Part shown: positions 6,399 to 13,496 of the stretch, piece by piece | Layout: each line of letters begins with the position of its first letter | How positions within the stretch are numbered: the first letter of the stretch is position 1 | Source: Spirochaetales bacterium | GTDB taxonomy: Bacteria > Spirochaetota > Spirochaetia > Sphaerochaetales > Sphaerochaetaceae | Assembly (NCBI GenBank): GCA_022784805.1 | Contig: JALFYG010000116.1 | Coordinates: 1-13,740 of the forward strand | Length of the DNA: 13,740 nt | Direction of reading: 5' to 3' | The notes under the pieces: generated by a model | The model's input: only the letters and a program-made list of their open reading frames with translations | The model's database searches: none | What the model was told of the DNA's origin: nothing | Position numbers and translations under genes: made by a program

Positions 6399-7652
6399 AT
6401 GAAAATACCTCCTGTAAAACTAAGTGGCAAAATTACTATACCTTCATCCAAGAGCCAGACTATCAGGGCCCTATTGATCGCTGTCTTCTCCCGTGGCATC
6501 TCTTATATCAAGCACCCCCTTATTTCAGATGACACCAACTCATGTATTAATGCCGTAAAAGCAATGGGCGCCGAGGTTGATATCGACGATAACGGCGATA
6601 TCAGAGTGGACGCTAGATTTGCCTTTACGGATATGGACGAGCTATTTATCGACGCCGGAAACAGCGGAACCACAGAGTATCTGTCCCTTCCAATGCTCTC
6701 GTCCCTTGGAATAAAGGTGACTATCGACGGCGACAATATGCTGAGAAAGAGACCTCTCAAGCCCCTCTTGGATGCTCTGGAGTGCCTTGGGGCTGAGACA
6801 GAGAGCACTGAAGGCTTCCCTCCAGCCTCAATCCGTGGACCCTTGGACGGAGGAGACTGCGTTATCGAGTGTAAGACCAGCCAGTACCTATCAGGATTAT
6901 TGCTTGGTACTCCTCTTGCCATGGGCGACAGCCACATCAAGTGCTCGGTACTCTTTGAGAAGCCATACGTGAAGATGACACTTAAGTGGCTTGATGACCA
7001 GGGCATCGAATACAAAATCAGTGACGACCTGGAGGAAGCCTGGGTCAAAGGCGGCCAGAGCTATAAGCCGTTGGACACTTATATCGAGGGAGACTTCTCC
7101 TCAGCTTCCTTCTTCTTTGTTGCAGCCGCCATCCATGGAACAGAAGTTACTGTAGAGGGACTCGCAAAAGACTCCACCCAGGGAGACAAGGAGATACTCA
7201 ATATCCTTGAGAAAATGGGATGCAAAATAACGTGGAACGGTATGGCAGTAACAGTAAAGGGACCAGAGAAGCTTAAAGGAGGAGACTTTGACCTTAACGC
7301 CATTCCAGACACTCTCCCTTCCCTTGCAGTGGCTGCTGCCTTTGCAGAAGGAGACACAATACTTGGTAACGTTCCACAGGCTAGAATTAAGGAAACAGAC
7401 AGAATCAGCGTAATGAGAGAGAATCTCAACGCCCTCGGAGTGGATGCCGAGGAGAGAAGCGACGCCCTCATTATCCATGGAAAGGGCCAGGTAAAGGGAG
7501 GCTTTGTGAAAGGCTACGGAGACCATAGGGTGATCATGGCCCTCTCCATCCTTGGAACAAAGACAGATGAAGTAACAGATATCGACGATATCAGCGCCGC
7601 CTCCGTCACCTTCCCTACATTCTTTGATCTATTGAAGACTTTGGAGAAATAA
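6399..7652 (+). CDS. aroA: 3-phosphoshikimate 1-carboxyvinyltransferase (EPSP synthase)
   Basis: This is the sixth enzyme of the shikimate pathway, joining shikimate 3-phosphate and phosphoenolpyruvate in the cytoplasm; 417 residues, normal length. Conserved motifs: SKSQTIR at 17-23 (K18, S19, R23), GNSGTT at 87-92, R118 in RKRPLKP, TSQ at 160-162, EGDFSSAS at 230-237, D304 in the IPD motif, KETDR at 331-335, DHR at 375-377. Oddity: the arginine that normally follows GNSGTT (R100 in E. coli) is Tyr94. The lysine at E. coli K411 is Val403, which I believe is tolerated in class II enzymes. The start ATG at 6399 is chosen by homology of MKIPPVKLSGKITIP; an in-frame ATG at 6390 is possible, and a longer frame from TTG at 6342 would add residues unlike the family. 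No Shine-Dalgarno sequence. It is the first gene of a six-gene operon; no other shikimate gene is in the window. Confidence 0.9.
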   Translation: MKIPPVKLSGKITIPSSKSQTIRALLIAVFSRGISYIKHPLISDDTNSCINAVKAMGAEVDIDDNGDIRVDARFAFTDMDELFIDAGNSGTTEYLSLPMLSSLGIKVTIDGDNMLRKRPLKPLLDALECLGAETESTEGFPPASIRGPLDGGDCVIECKTSQYLSGLLLGTPLAMGDSHIKCSVLFEKPYVKMTLKWLDDQGIEYKISDDLEEAWVKGGQSYKPLDTYIEGDFSSASFFFVAAAIHGTEVTVEGLAKDSTQGDKEILNILEKMGCKITWNGMAVTVKGPEKLKGGDFDLNAIPDTLPSLAVAAAFAEGDTILGNVPQARIKETDRISVMRENLNALGVDAEERSDALIIHGKGQVKGGFVKGYGDHRVIMALSILGTKTDEVTDIDDISAASVTFPTFFDLLKTLEK

Positions 7653-7653
7653 T

Positions 7654-8421
7654 ATGGAAAAGACTGTCATTGCTTATTATTCCGCTACAGGAAATACACT
7701 GTCCTTGGCCAAGAGATTTCAGGGGGCAGAGCTAGTTGATATCATTAAAATAAACGAAGGAAATGCCGTTCTTGATGATGACATCTCAAGGCTCGGCATC
7801 TTCTTCCCTGTCTATATGGGAGGTGTCCCATATCCAGTGAGAGAGTTTGTAAAGAACACTCTCGGTGAAAGAGACAACTCAGAACTGAAGTATGTCTTCT
7901 CCCTCATCACCTGCGGTAGCGGTGGTAAGTGCGCAGAGTGGATGATCGATAGGGCTCTCCAGGATATTGGAATCGGGTTAAGTTACACCCTCTCCATCCG
8001 TTACCCTGACGCTTACCTTCCCCTAGTGAAGAAGGTTCCGGACGAAGGGATGACAAAAGAGACTCTGGAAAAGAGCGAGGAAAAGATAGTGAAGGCTATT
8101 GAAGAAATCGAGAAGGAAGAGTTCAGGCTCGCTTCCAAGCCTCTCTTTGGGAAGATGATGACCAAAATGATCAGCAAGACAGGCCCGGATAAGAAAGACA
8201 AGAAAATGTCCGTTGGTGACAACTGCGTACTCTGCGGTACATGTGCTTCTATCTGCCCGTCAAATAACATCACCTTGGGAGAAAAGAAAGCTATTATAGG
8301 CGACAAGTGTCTCCACTGCTATGCCTGCTACAATAGGTGCCCGAAGGATGCTATAAGCTACGAAGGAAGGAGTGGTAAATACAAAGGTCTCGTGGAGACT
8401 GAGGAGCTAAAAAAGAGATGA
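7654..8421 (+). CDS. EFR1-family flavodoxin/ferredoxin fusion
   Basis: This 255-residue cytoplasmic redox protein has two modules. The N-terminal flavodoxin-like domain carries the FMN phosphate loop YSATGNT at 9-15. The C-terminal bacterial ferredoxin domain has two 4Fe-4S motifs of the form CxxCxxCxxxCP, at C191/194/197/201 and C219/222/225/229. This arrangement defines the EFR1 ferrodoxin group, common in anaerobes; its electron partner is generally unknown. It begins 1 bp after the aroA stop with GGAG seven bases before the ATG, and its stop overlaps the next start as ATGA. The intact motifs suggest an active electron carrier. That it serves an enzyme of this operon is possible but unproven; none of the neighbours clearly needs reduction by ferredoxin. 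Confidence 0.87.
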   Translation: MEKTVIAYYSATGNTLSLAKRFQGAELVDIIKINEGNAVLDDDISRLGIFFPVYMGGVPYPVREFVKNTLGERDNSELKYVFSLITCGSGGKCAEWMIDRALQDIGIGLSYTLSIRYPDAYLPLVKKVPDEGMTKETLEKSEEKIVKAIEEIEKEEFRLASKPLFGKMMTKMISKTGPDKKDKKMSVGDNCVLCGTCASICPSNNITLGEKKAIIGDKCLHCYACYNRCPKDAISYEGRSGKYKGLVETEELKKR

Positions 8422-9638
8422 AGAGCTTTTTCGATGAGACAGCGGATAGAAGAAACACCAACAGCGTCAAGTGGAATAAAGGCGCAATAGAATCCATTGC
8501 ATCCAACAGGGACGCTGAGCCATTTTGGGTGGCAGACATGGACTTTAAGCCTGAGCCTCATATCAAGGCAAAGGCTGAGGAGCTCTCCTCCCTCGGAGTC
8601 TTTGGCTACCCGACTTTCCCAGACTTTGAGACTATTGCAGCCACTTGGCTGAAGAATAAGCACAACTGGAGTGTGAAGGAAGAAGACATTCTCTACTCCA
8701 TGGGACTCTTACATGGAGTGTCACTTTGTATAAACCTCCTTACATCAAAAGGAGACAGAATCTTGGTTCCAAGCCCAACTTATAGGCCATTCAGAGAGCT
8801 ATGTGCTCTTAATGACAGGATCATGGAAGACTATGAGCTTGGATATAAAGATGGATCTTTCTATTTGGATAGGGAAAGATTTCTAGAGAGCGCAAAAAGA
8901 TCCAAGATGATTCTCTTCTGCTCCCCTCATAACCCTTCGGGATTAGTCTTCACAGAAGAAGAGCTTGAATTTGTCCTGGGTGTGGCAAAAGAACTAAACA
9001 TTCCTGTGGTCTCCGATGAGATTCACTCTGACCTGGTACACCCGGGATGCACTCATATTCCTATGGGTAAGGCAAACGAGAAAGTTGGGGCTGAAACTGT
9101 CACTCTTATGGCCCCATCAAAGACCTTCAATGTGGCAGGAGAGCACTCGGCTATAGTTATCTTCAGCTCTGAGTCCACAAGAAAGAGATTCTGTCACGCC
9201 CAAAATGCCCTATGGGTATCAGAGCCAGGATACTTAATCGGAGAGTTGACAGAGACTGCTTATAAAGATGGCCTCGAGTGGAACAAAGAGCTTTGTAAGT
9301 ATCTTGGGGAAAACGCTGCAATGATCACCTCCTTCCTCAGCGAAAACGATTTGGGAATAAAAATGGTGAACGGAAAGGCATCATTTGTCACATTCCTTGA
9401 TTGTTCCGGGGTCTATGAGAAGATCAAGAAGAGAGTTGAGGAGAACACTGAGAGGTATGAAGCCTCCTCGGGTGGAGTTCTTTCCCGCTTCTTTGGTGTG
9501 GAGGCCTCTGTCGCCATGAACGATGGTTCATGGTTTGGAGAGCAGTATGTAAAGTTCGTCAGATTCAACTACGGAACAAGTAAAGATAATGTCTATAATG
9601 CGCTCTTACGCATGAAGAAGGCGGTGGAGAGTCTTTGA
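8418..9638 (+). CDS. PatB/MalY-type pyridoxal-phosphate C-S lyase (cystalysin-like)
   Basis: This is a fold-type I aminotransferase-like enzyme of 406 residues, the usual length for PatB/MalY C-S beta-lyases, which release pyruvate, ammonia and a thiol or H2S from cysteine, cystathionine or related substrates. The family N-terminus (VKW, then FWVADMDFKP) is present. PLP-site residues: PHNPSG at 170-175 (N172), D200 in SDEIHSDL, catalytic Lys235 in APSKTFNVAG, and Arg382 in FVRFNYG for the substrate carboxylate. Treponema denticola cystalysin (about 399 aa) belongs to this family. It could serve methionine synthesis or cysteine breakdown; sequence alone cannot choose. ATGA overlap with the gene before. 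Its TGA stop overlaps the TTG start of the gene after it. Translation of the chain is therefore likely coupled. Confidence 0.9.
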   Translation: MKSFFDETADRRNTNSVKWNKGAIESIASNRDAEPFWVADMDFKPEPHIKAKAEELSSLGVFGYPTFPDFETIAATWLKNKHNWSVKEEDILYSMGLLHGVSLCINLLTSKGDRILVPSPTYRPFRELCALNDRIMEDYELGYKDGSFYLDRERFLESAKRSKMILFCSPHNPSGLVFTEEELEFVLGVAKELNIPVVSDEIHSDLVHPGCTHIPMGKANEKVGAETVTLMAPSKTFNVAGEHSAIVIFSSESTRKRFCHAQNALWVSEPGYLIGELTETAYKDGLEWNKELCKYLGENAAMITSFLSENDLGIKMVNGKASFVTFLDCSGVYEKIKKRVEENTERYEASSGGVLSRFFGVEASVAMNDGSWFGEQYVKFVRFNYGTSKDNVYNALLRMKKAVESL

Positions 9639-10450
9639 AAGATAACTCAAAACTAATAGATATCGGGGTCTCATTTATTGTATCTGTTTTATCCTATCTA
9701 ATGGTGGGACCCGTTATTTATGCTCTCCTTTTGCCATATATAAAGGGAGATCTGATGACTTATGCGTCTCTCTTTATTCCTTCTGTCTTTACTCTCATTG
9801 TCCTCATTCTTATTAAGAGAAAGAGATTCTTTGAGGACTTTGTCCTCCTTATAAATAAGAAGTTCTCTTCATCCCTCTTTCTCATATTCACCCTCTCTTC
9901 TTTTGTGATTTTGTCTATCGCCTCCCTATTGGAGGGTGCAACTCTTAATACTGCACCAGCCAAGGCTAAGATAATATCACTTCTTGTCTCCCTCTTGTTT
10001 ATCCCTATCCAGATTACGATTGAAGAGTATATTTTCAGGGTGCTTCCACTGAGAGTTCTCGATAATGATTCCCTCGGAAAGAAAAGCTGGTGTATCCTCA
10101 TCTCCATTGCTTCCGGTATTCTCTTCACCCTTCCCCATCTATTTAATAAGGAAATATGGGTGGAAGGCGGAGAGTGGGCGGTATTACACTACTTTCTTTG
10201 GGGAGCATTGGTGATGGCAGGAGCCATCGTGACAAAGGGTTTTGAGTTTCCATTAAGTATGCATCTATCCAACAATCTTGTCGTTTCGATAGTTGCAAAC
10301 TATAAGGGTTCAAGTTTACCATCAATTTCATTCTTTATTCTTGAAAACGAAACATCGAGTCCAAAGGCAATCCTTACATTCCTTCTTCTTTTTGCCTTTG
10401 AACTATTAGTTTTCTGCGCCTATAAAAGGAGAAGACACAGTGAAAGCTAA
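9635..10450 (+). CDS. CPBP-family intramembrane metalloprotease
   Basis: This is a polytopic membrane protein of 271 residues with about seven or eight hydrophobic segments (for example about 8-35, 42-60, 79-98, 109-128, 148-166, 183-222, 241-263). The CPBP (CAAX protease/bacteriocin-processing, formerly Abi) motifs are complete: EEYIFR at 130-135 (EExxxR), FTLPH at 164-168 (FxxxH) and H210-LSN-N214 (HxxxN). These are the metal-binding and catalytic residues of the Rce1-like glutamate protease group. The substrate is unknown. The start is TTG at 9635-9637, overlapping the preceding TGA stop, with GGAG five bases upstream. The end overlaps the next gene by 11 bp. Family members process prenylated proteins or bacteriocins, or confer self-immunity, in other bacteria; nothing here shows which applies. 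Confidence 0.87.
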   Translation: MKDNSKLIDIGVSFIVSVLSYLMVGPVIYALLLPYIKGDLMTYASLFIPSVFTLIVLILIKRKRFFEDFVLLINKKFSSSLFLIFTLSSFVILSIASLLEGATLNTAPAKAKIISLLVSLLFIPIQITIEEYIFRVLPLRVLDNDSLGKKSWCILISIASGILFTLPHLFNKEIWVEGGEWAVLHYFLWGALVMAGAIVTKGFEFPLSMHLSNNLVVSIVANYKGSSLPSISFFILENETSSPKAILTFLLLFAFELLVFCAYKRRRHSES

Positions 10451-11531
10451 AGTTAACATCCTCGATACTCTTATGTGGCTGGGCTCCATCAGTAAGAATG
10501 CCATCCCTTTTAGCGAAGTCGATATGCTGATCATCACTATCCTTGAGTATCAGAAGCTTGAGATGATCCCGGAGAGTGAATTTGGCAAGACTGTGAAGGA
10601 GCTTTTATCCATTGCGTGCCCTGTCCCTGTCGAGGAATTGAAGGGCTTTGAAGTCAACCAAGCAAAGCTTTGGCATAAGGTCGCTGCATCAGAGCGTTAT
10701 AAAGACTTGAGGCTTTTATATGCCGTAGGCGAGAAGGTAGTAGACGACAAGGGCGCGGAGCAATATGCAGCGGCCTTATTCCAAGAGGGAGACGAACACT
10801 ACCTTGTCTACAGGGGAACAGACGAAAGCCTTACAGGGTGGAAAGAAGACTTTAATATGGCGGTGGAGGATGAAATTCCATCAGAAAAGAGAGCTCTTGA
10901 GGGCCTCGAGAGAATTAGCGAGAACCTAGAGAGTCTCCATATTCTAGGCCATAGCAAAGGTGGAACCCTAGCGCTTTACGCTGCCATGAAGGCAAAGAAA
11001 GAGACCTTTTCCAAGATAAAAGACATCTATATCTTTGACGCTCCTGGTCTCCCAGATCCTCTGATCGAGAGCGAGAGATGGAAGGATATACAGGCTATAA
11101 CCCACTCCTTTATTCCATCTTCCTCAATAATCGGGATGCTCTTTAACACCACGGAGAATTCAGTGGTCGTGAAATCATCGTCATTGGGTCTGATGCAGCA
11201 CGATGCCTTTACCTGGCTCCTCTCAGGAGGAAAGTTTCTCACCCAGCCTTCAGTCACATACCGAAGCCAAAAGATAGACATCACAGTGAAAAACTTTCTC
11301 TTACTTTTGGATAGAAATGAGCGTGAGACACTGGTGGAAGTGCTATATAAGATATTAAAGGCTACAGACGAAGAGAACGTATGGCTGATGCCGGAAGCGG
11401 CAGCCAAGCGTTTTCCTGAAATAAAGAAAGCTGTTGAGAGCCTTACTGATCAAGAAAGAAAGACTCTCACTTCTATTCTTCTGACACTGGAAGAAGCAAG
11501 AAGAGAGACACGAAGGAGAAATAAAGAATGA
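10440..11531 (+). CDS. DUF2974 (Mbeg1-like) alpha/beta-hydrolase, lipase-like
   Basis: This 363-residue protein matches the DUF2974 family, lipase-class-3-like hydrolases of unknown substrate. The family N-terminus (PFSEVDMLIITILEY, about 23-37) precedes YRGTDES...WKEDFNM (about 124-140). The nucleophile elbow GHSKGG gives Ser172. Asp200 in IFDAPG and His254 in LMQHDAFTW complete a plausible triad. There is no signal peptide or membrane helix, so it should be cytoplasmic or peripheral. The region after about 275 is helical and charged, ending in RRETRRRNKE. The start is GTG (10440-10442) with AGGAG eight bases upstream, inside the end of the preceding protease gene. It overlaps the nuclease start as ATGA. 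An esterase or phospholipase role is likely but unproven. Confidence 0.83.
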   Translation: MKAKVNILDTLMWLGSISKNAIPFSEVDMLIITILEYQKLEMIPESEFGKTVKELLSIACPVPVEELKGFEVNQAKLWHKVAASERYKDLRLLYAVGEKVVDDKGAEQYAAALFQEGDEHYLVYRGTDESLTGWKEDFNMAVEDEIPSEKRALEGLERISENLESLHILGHSKGGTLALYAAMKAKKETFSKIKDIYIFDAPGLPDPLIESERWKDIQAITHSFIPSSSIIGMLFNTTENSVVVKSSSLGLMQHDAFTWLLSGGKFLTQPSVTYRSQKIDITVKNFLLLLDRNERETLVEVLYKILKATDEENVWLMPEAAAKRFPEIKKAVESLTDQERKTLTSILLTLEEARRETRRRNKE

Positions 11532-12559
11532 GTGGAAATAAAAAGAAGAAGAAGAAAAAGAAGGGCGGAAAAGCCATTAAGAGGATAGTCTTTCTCTTTC
11601 TGATATTGGTGGTCCTCTTCATTGCCCTAGCTTTCATTACTCCCACAGAAAGCGAAATGGAAGACGAATATAACCCAACTTATATAGAGAATCTGGAGAT
11701 TCCAAACGGGGGAACGGGGGAGATAATCCAGCACACTGGATACACCCTCTCCTACTCTGAGGAATATGAGGTTCCAGAGTGGGTTGCCTATGAGCTGACA
11801 AGGGACGAGGTGATCAACCAAGCCGTTGAAAGAAAAGACAACTTCAGGGAAGACAAGGCTATCTCTACAGGAAGTGCCACTCTCAGCGACTACAAGAAGT
11901 CTGGCTATGACAGGGGGCATATGGCACCTGCTGCAGACTTCAGATCGTCCTTCGATGCCATGAATGACACCTTCTATCTCTCGAATATGTGTCCTCAGAC
12001 CCATGCCTTCAATGCTGGAATATGGAGTGACCTGGAAGAAGCCATAAGATCAATTGCATATGAAGACGAGTGTATCTATGTTGTAACGGGACCGGTGTTG
12101 ACCGATGGCCCATATGATACTATCGGAGAAAATGAAGTTGCTGTACCGAAGACCTTCTACAAAGTCGTCCTTGATTACACTCCACCTACCATCAAGGCCA
12201 TCGGCTTTATTATGCCTCATGAAAACTCAAAGGAGCCTCTCTCATACTTTGCAGTGACTGTTGATGAAGTTGAGGAGCTTACAGGTTTGGATTTCTTCCC
12301 TCTCCTTCCAGATAATGAAGAAGAGAGATTGGAGTCTTCCTTGGACACCACCCTTTGGGCATTGAAGAACTTCGATTACTCTCTCATAGAGAAAGCAAGC
12401 GACGAAGGAAGAGCATACGTGGAGGAGACAACGACACAGGAGAGCGAAGTGGAGAAGGCTCTTTGGGATATTTTCATGGAAGTCTTCTATAGCTTCAAGA
12501 AAGAAGTCTTTACGGCTTTGGGCATTTCAGACATCGCCAGGTCTATTGGTCTCTTATAA
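11528..12559 (+). CDS. Membrane-anchored NUC1-type DNA/RNA non-specific endonuclease
   Basis: This is a 343-residue beta-beta-alpha-metal nuclease of the NucA/endonuclease G family. The signature DRGHMAPAAD places catalytic His131 at 128-137. N153, metal-ligand N162, W166 and E170 follow in SNMCPQ...FNAGIWSDLE. The N-terminus has eight consecutive lysines (5-12) and then one membrane helix at about 20-37, so the enzyme should be tethered with its catalytic domain outside the cytoplasm. It probably degrades external nucleic acids for nutrients. About 70 residues beyond the nuclease fold (about 270-343) match nothing I recognise. The ATG overlaps the preceding stop, with AAGGAG nine bases upstream. 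It is the last gene of the operon. Its stop shares the palindrome TTATAA with the convergent gene. No inhibitor gene is adjacent, consistent with an exported nuclease. Confidence 0.9.
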   Translation: MSGNKKKKKKKKGGKAIKRIVFLFLILVVLFIALAFITPTESEMEDEYNPTYIENLEIPNGGTGEIIQHTGYTLSYSEEYEVPEWVAYELTRDEVINQAVERKDNFREDKAISTGSATLSDYKKSGYDRGHMAPAADFRSSFDAMNDTFYLSNMCPQTHAFNAGIWSDLEEAIRSIAYEDECIYVVTGPVLTDGPYDTIGENEVAVPKTFYKVVLDYTPPTIKAIGFIMPHENSKEPLSYFAVTVDEVEELTGLDFFPLLPDNEEERLESSLDTTLWALKNFDYSLIEKASDEGRAYVEETTTQESEVEKALWDIFMEVFYSFKKEVFTALGISDIARSIGLL

Positions 12560-13453
12560 CCTGGCCATCATCAGCTTCAAGAGCCTATCTGCCTCTTCCA
12601 TTTTGATGTTCTCTTTTCCTGAAGAGAAGATGAAAAACCTAGAGCTTTCACCTTTCCAGATCTTTTCAGTGCCATCAGGGCGCTTGGACTTCATGTCTGT
12701 CCAAAGGTATGGATTGATGTGAGAGGAAAGGGAGCAATCTATTAGAAGAACCATAGGATCCCTATTCTCGCTTCCTGCAGGGTGCCAAGGACGGGCAATA
12801 AACACAGAATTGTTTTCTGTATTCCCTTCCTTGGAGAATATGCAGTCATGGAAGACAAAGCCCAGTTCCTCACTATCGAAAGTGGAGGGAGCCGCCACAA
12901 ACCCATTTCCTTTTGATACTATTTCGCAGCCTTGGAATAACGCGGATCCAGAGCCGAAGATAAAGTCCACGGAGCCTTTTATGGTGCAGTCTTCCAACAA
13001 AGTGGAACCGGAATCCAAGTAGAGGGTATCTTGCCAACCAAGGAATGTGCAGGCTCTGAGAGTCGTATGGTCAGCACCGAAAGCGGCACGGAAAGCAACA
13101 GCCTGAAGGTCCATCTTCTTTCCGTCATCTTTATGCTCTTCATTCCATTTCTTTCCTCCTGGATAGTCAAAAGAGTTGGAGAAAGTAATGCCTAGAGCTG
13201 TAAAGTTAGGTGCAGAAACAGTGAAAGTGGCACTGTCGCCGGTGGCAAAGACCTTGCCGTCCCTTACCGTGCCATGCCTATCATCGTTATCAATCCTGGC
13301 ACCCTCTTCGCTTAGAAGAGTGACATCAGGACGGGTAACAAATACCTTTTCTCTCCATACGCCCTCTCTCAAAACCAAGGTCACTGGACCATCGGGAGCT
13401 GAGGAAAGAGCATCATTAATTGAAGATGAAGGCTCTAAAACCAAAGTAGTCAT
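12554..13453 (-). CDS. Pectin methylesterase (carbohydrate esterase family 8), no signal peptide
   Basis: This 299-residue right-handed beta-helix enzyme removes methyl groups from pectin or oligogalacturonides. The full active-site set is visible: Gln117 in LQAVAFR, Gln141 and Asp142 in GWQDTLYL, Asp163 in GSVDFIFG, and Arg221 in ARPW. The N-terminus runs directly into the family start (PSSSINDALSSAP...LREGVWREKV) with no signal sequence or lipobox, so it should be cytoplasmic, acting on imported oligomers. It is near the short end of the family range, as expected without an export signal or extra domains. The ATG at 13451-13453 has no Shine-Dalgarno sequence; an extended -10 lies six bases upstream, suggesting a leaderless mRNA. 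The gene converges with the nuclease gene, overlapping it by 6 bp, and starts 43 bp after the upstream minus-strand gene. Confidence 0.9.
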   Translation of the reverse strand: MTTLVLEPSSSINDALSSAPDGPVTLVLREGVWREKVFVTRPDVTLLSEEGARIDNDDRHGTVRDGKVFATGDSATFTVSAPNFTALGITFSNSFDYPGGKKWNEEHKDDGKKMDLQAVAFRAAFGADHTTLRACTFLGWQDTLYLDSGSTLLEDCTIKGSVDFIFGSGSALFQGCEIVSKGNGFVAAPSTFDSEELGFVFHDCIFSKEGNTENNSVFIARPWHPAGSENRDPMVLLIDCSLSSHINPYLWTDMKSKRPDGTEKIWKGESSRFFIFSSGKENIKMEEADRLLKLMMARL

Positions 13454-13459
13454 ATTTCT

Positions 13460-13468
13460 ATTCTAACA
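13460..13468 (-). promoter_or_regulatory. Extended -10 promoter of the pectinesterase gene
   Basis: On the minus strand this reads TGTTAGAAT, an extended -10 (TGn plus TAGAAT, 5 of 6). The last base of the hexamer is six bases from the ATG, so the predicted start falls on or beside the A of the ATG. The -35 at 17-bp spacing (TGGCAA) is weak. Confidence 0.45.
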
Positions 13469-13485
13469 CAATTGCTCATCAATTG
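13469..13485. repeat. Two CAATTG copies in the pectinesterase promoter
   Basis: CAATTG at 13469-13474 and again at 13480-13485. Each copy is itself a palindrome, so the pair is both a direct and an inverted repeat. Centre-to-centre distance is 11 bp, about one helical turn, and the pair spans the -10/-35 spacer just upstream of the extended -10. It could be an operator; the AT-rich content also makes chance plausible. Confidence 0.35.
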
Positions 13486-13496
13486 CCATTTTTGCT

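Noticed and set aside
6503..7526. Three long minus-strand frames opposite aroA
   Set aside because: They are antisense to a well-conserved gene and their Ser/Leu-rich translations resemble no protein.
9635..12559. Reading the CPBP (Abi) protease plus nuclease as an abortive-infection defence system
   Set aside because: The nuclease is tethered outside the cytoplasm, no sensor or toxin-antitoxin pair is present, and the genes follow metabolic genes without any mobile-element or defence-island signs.
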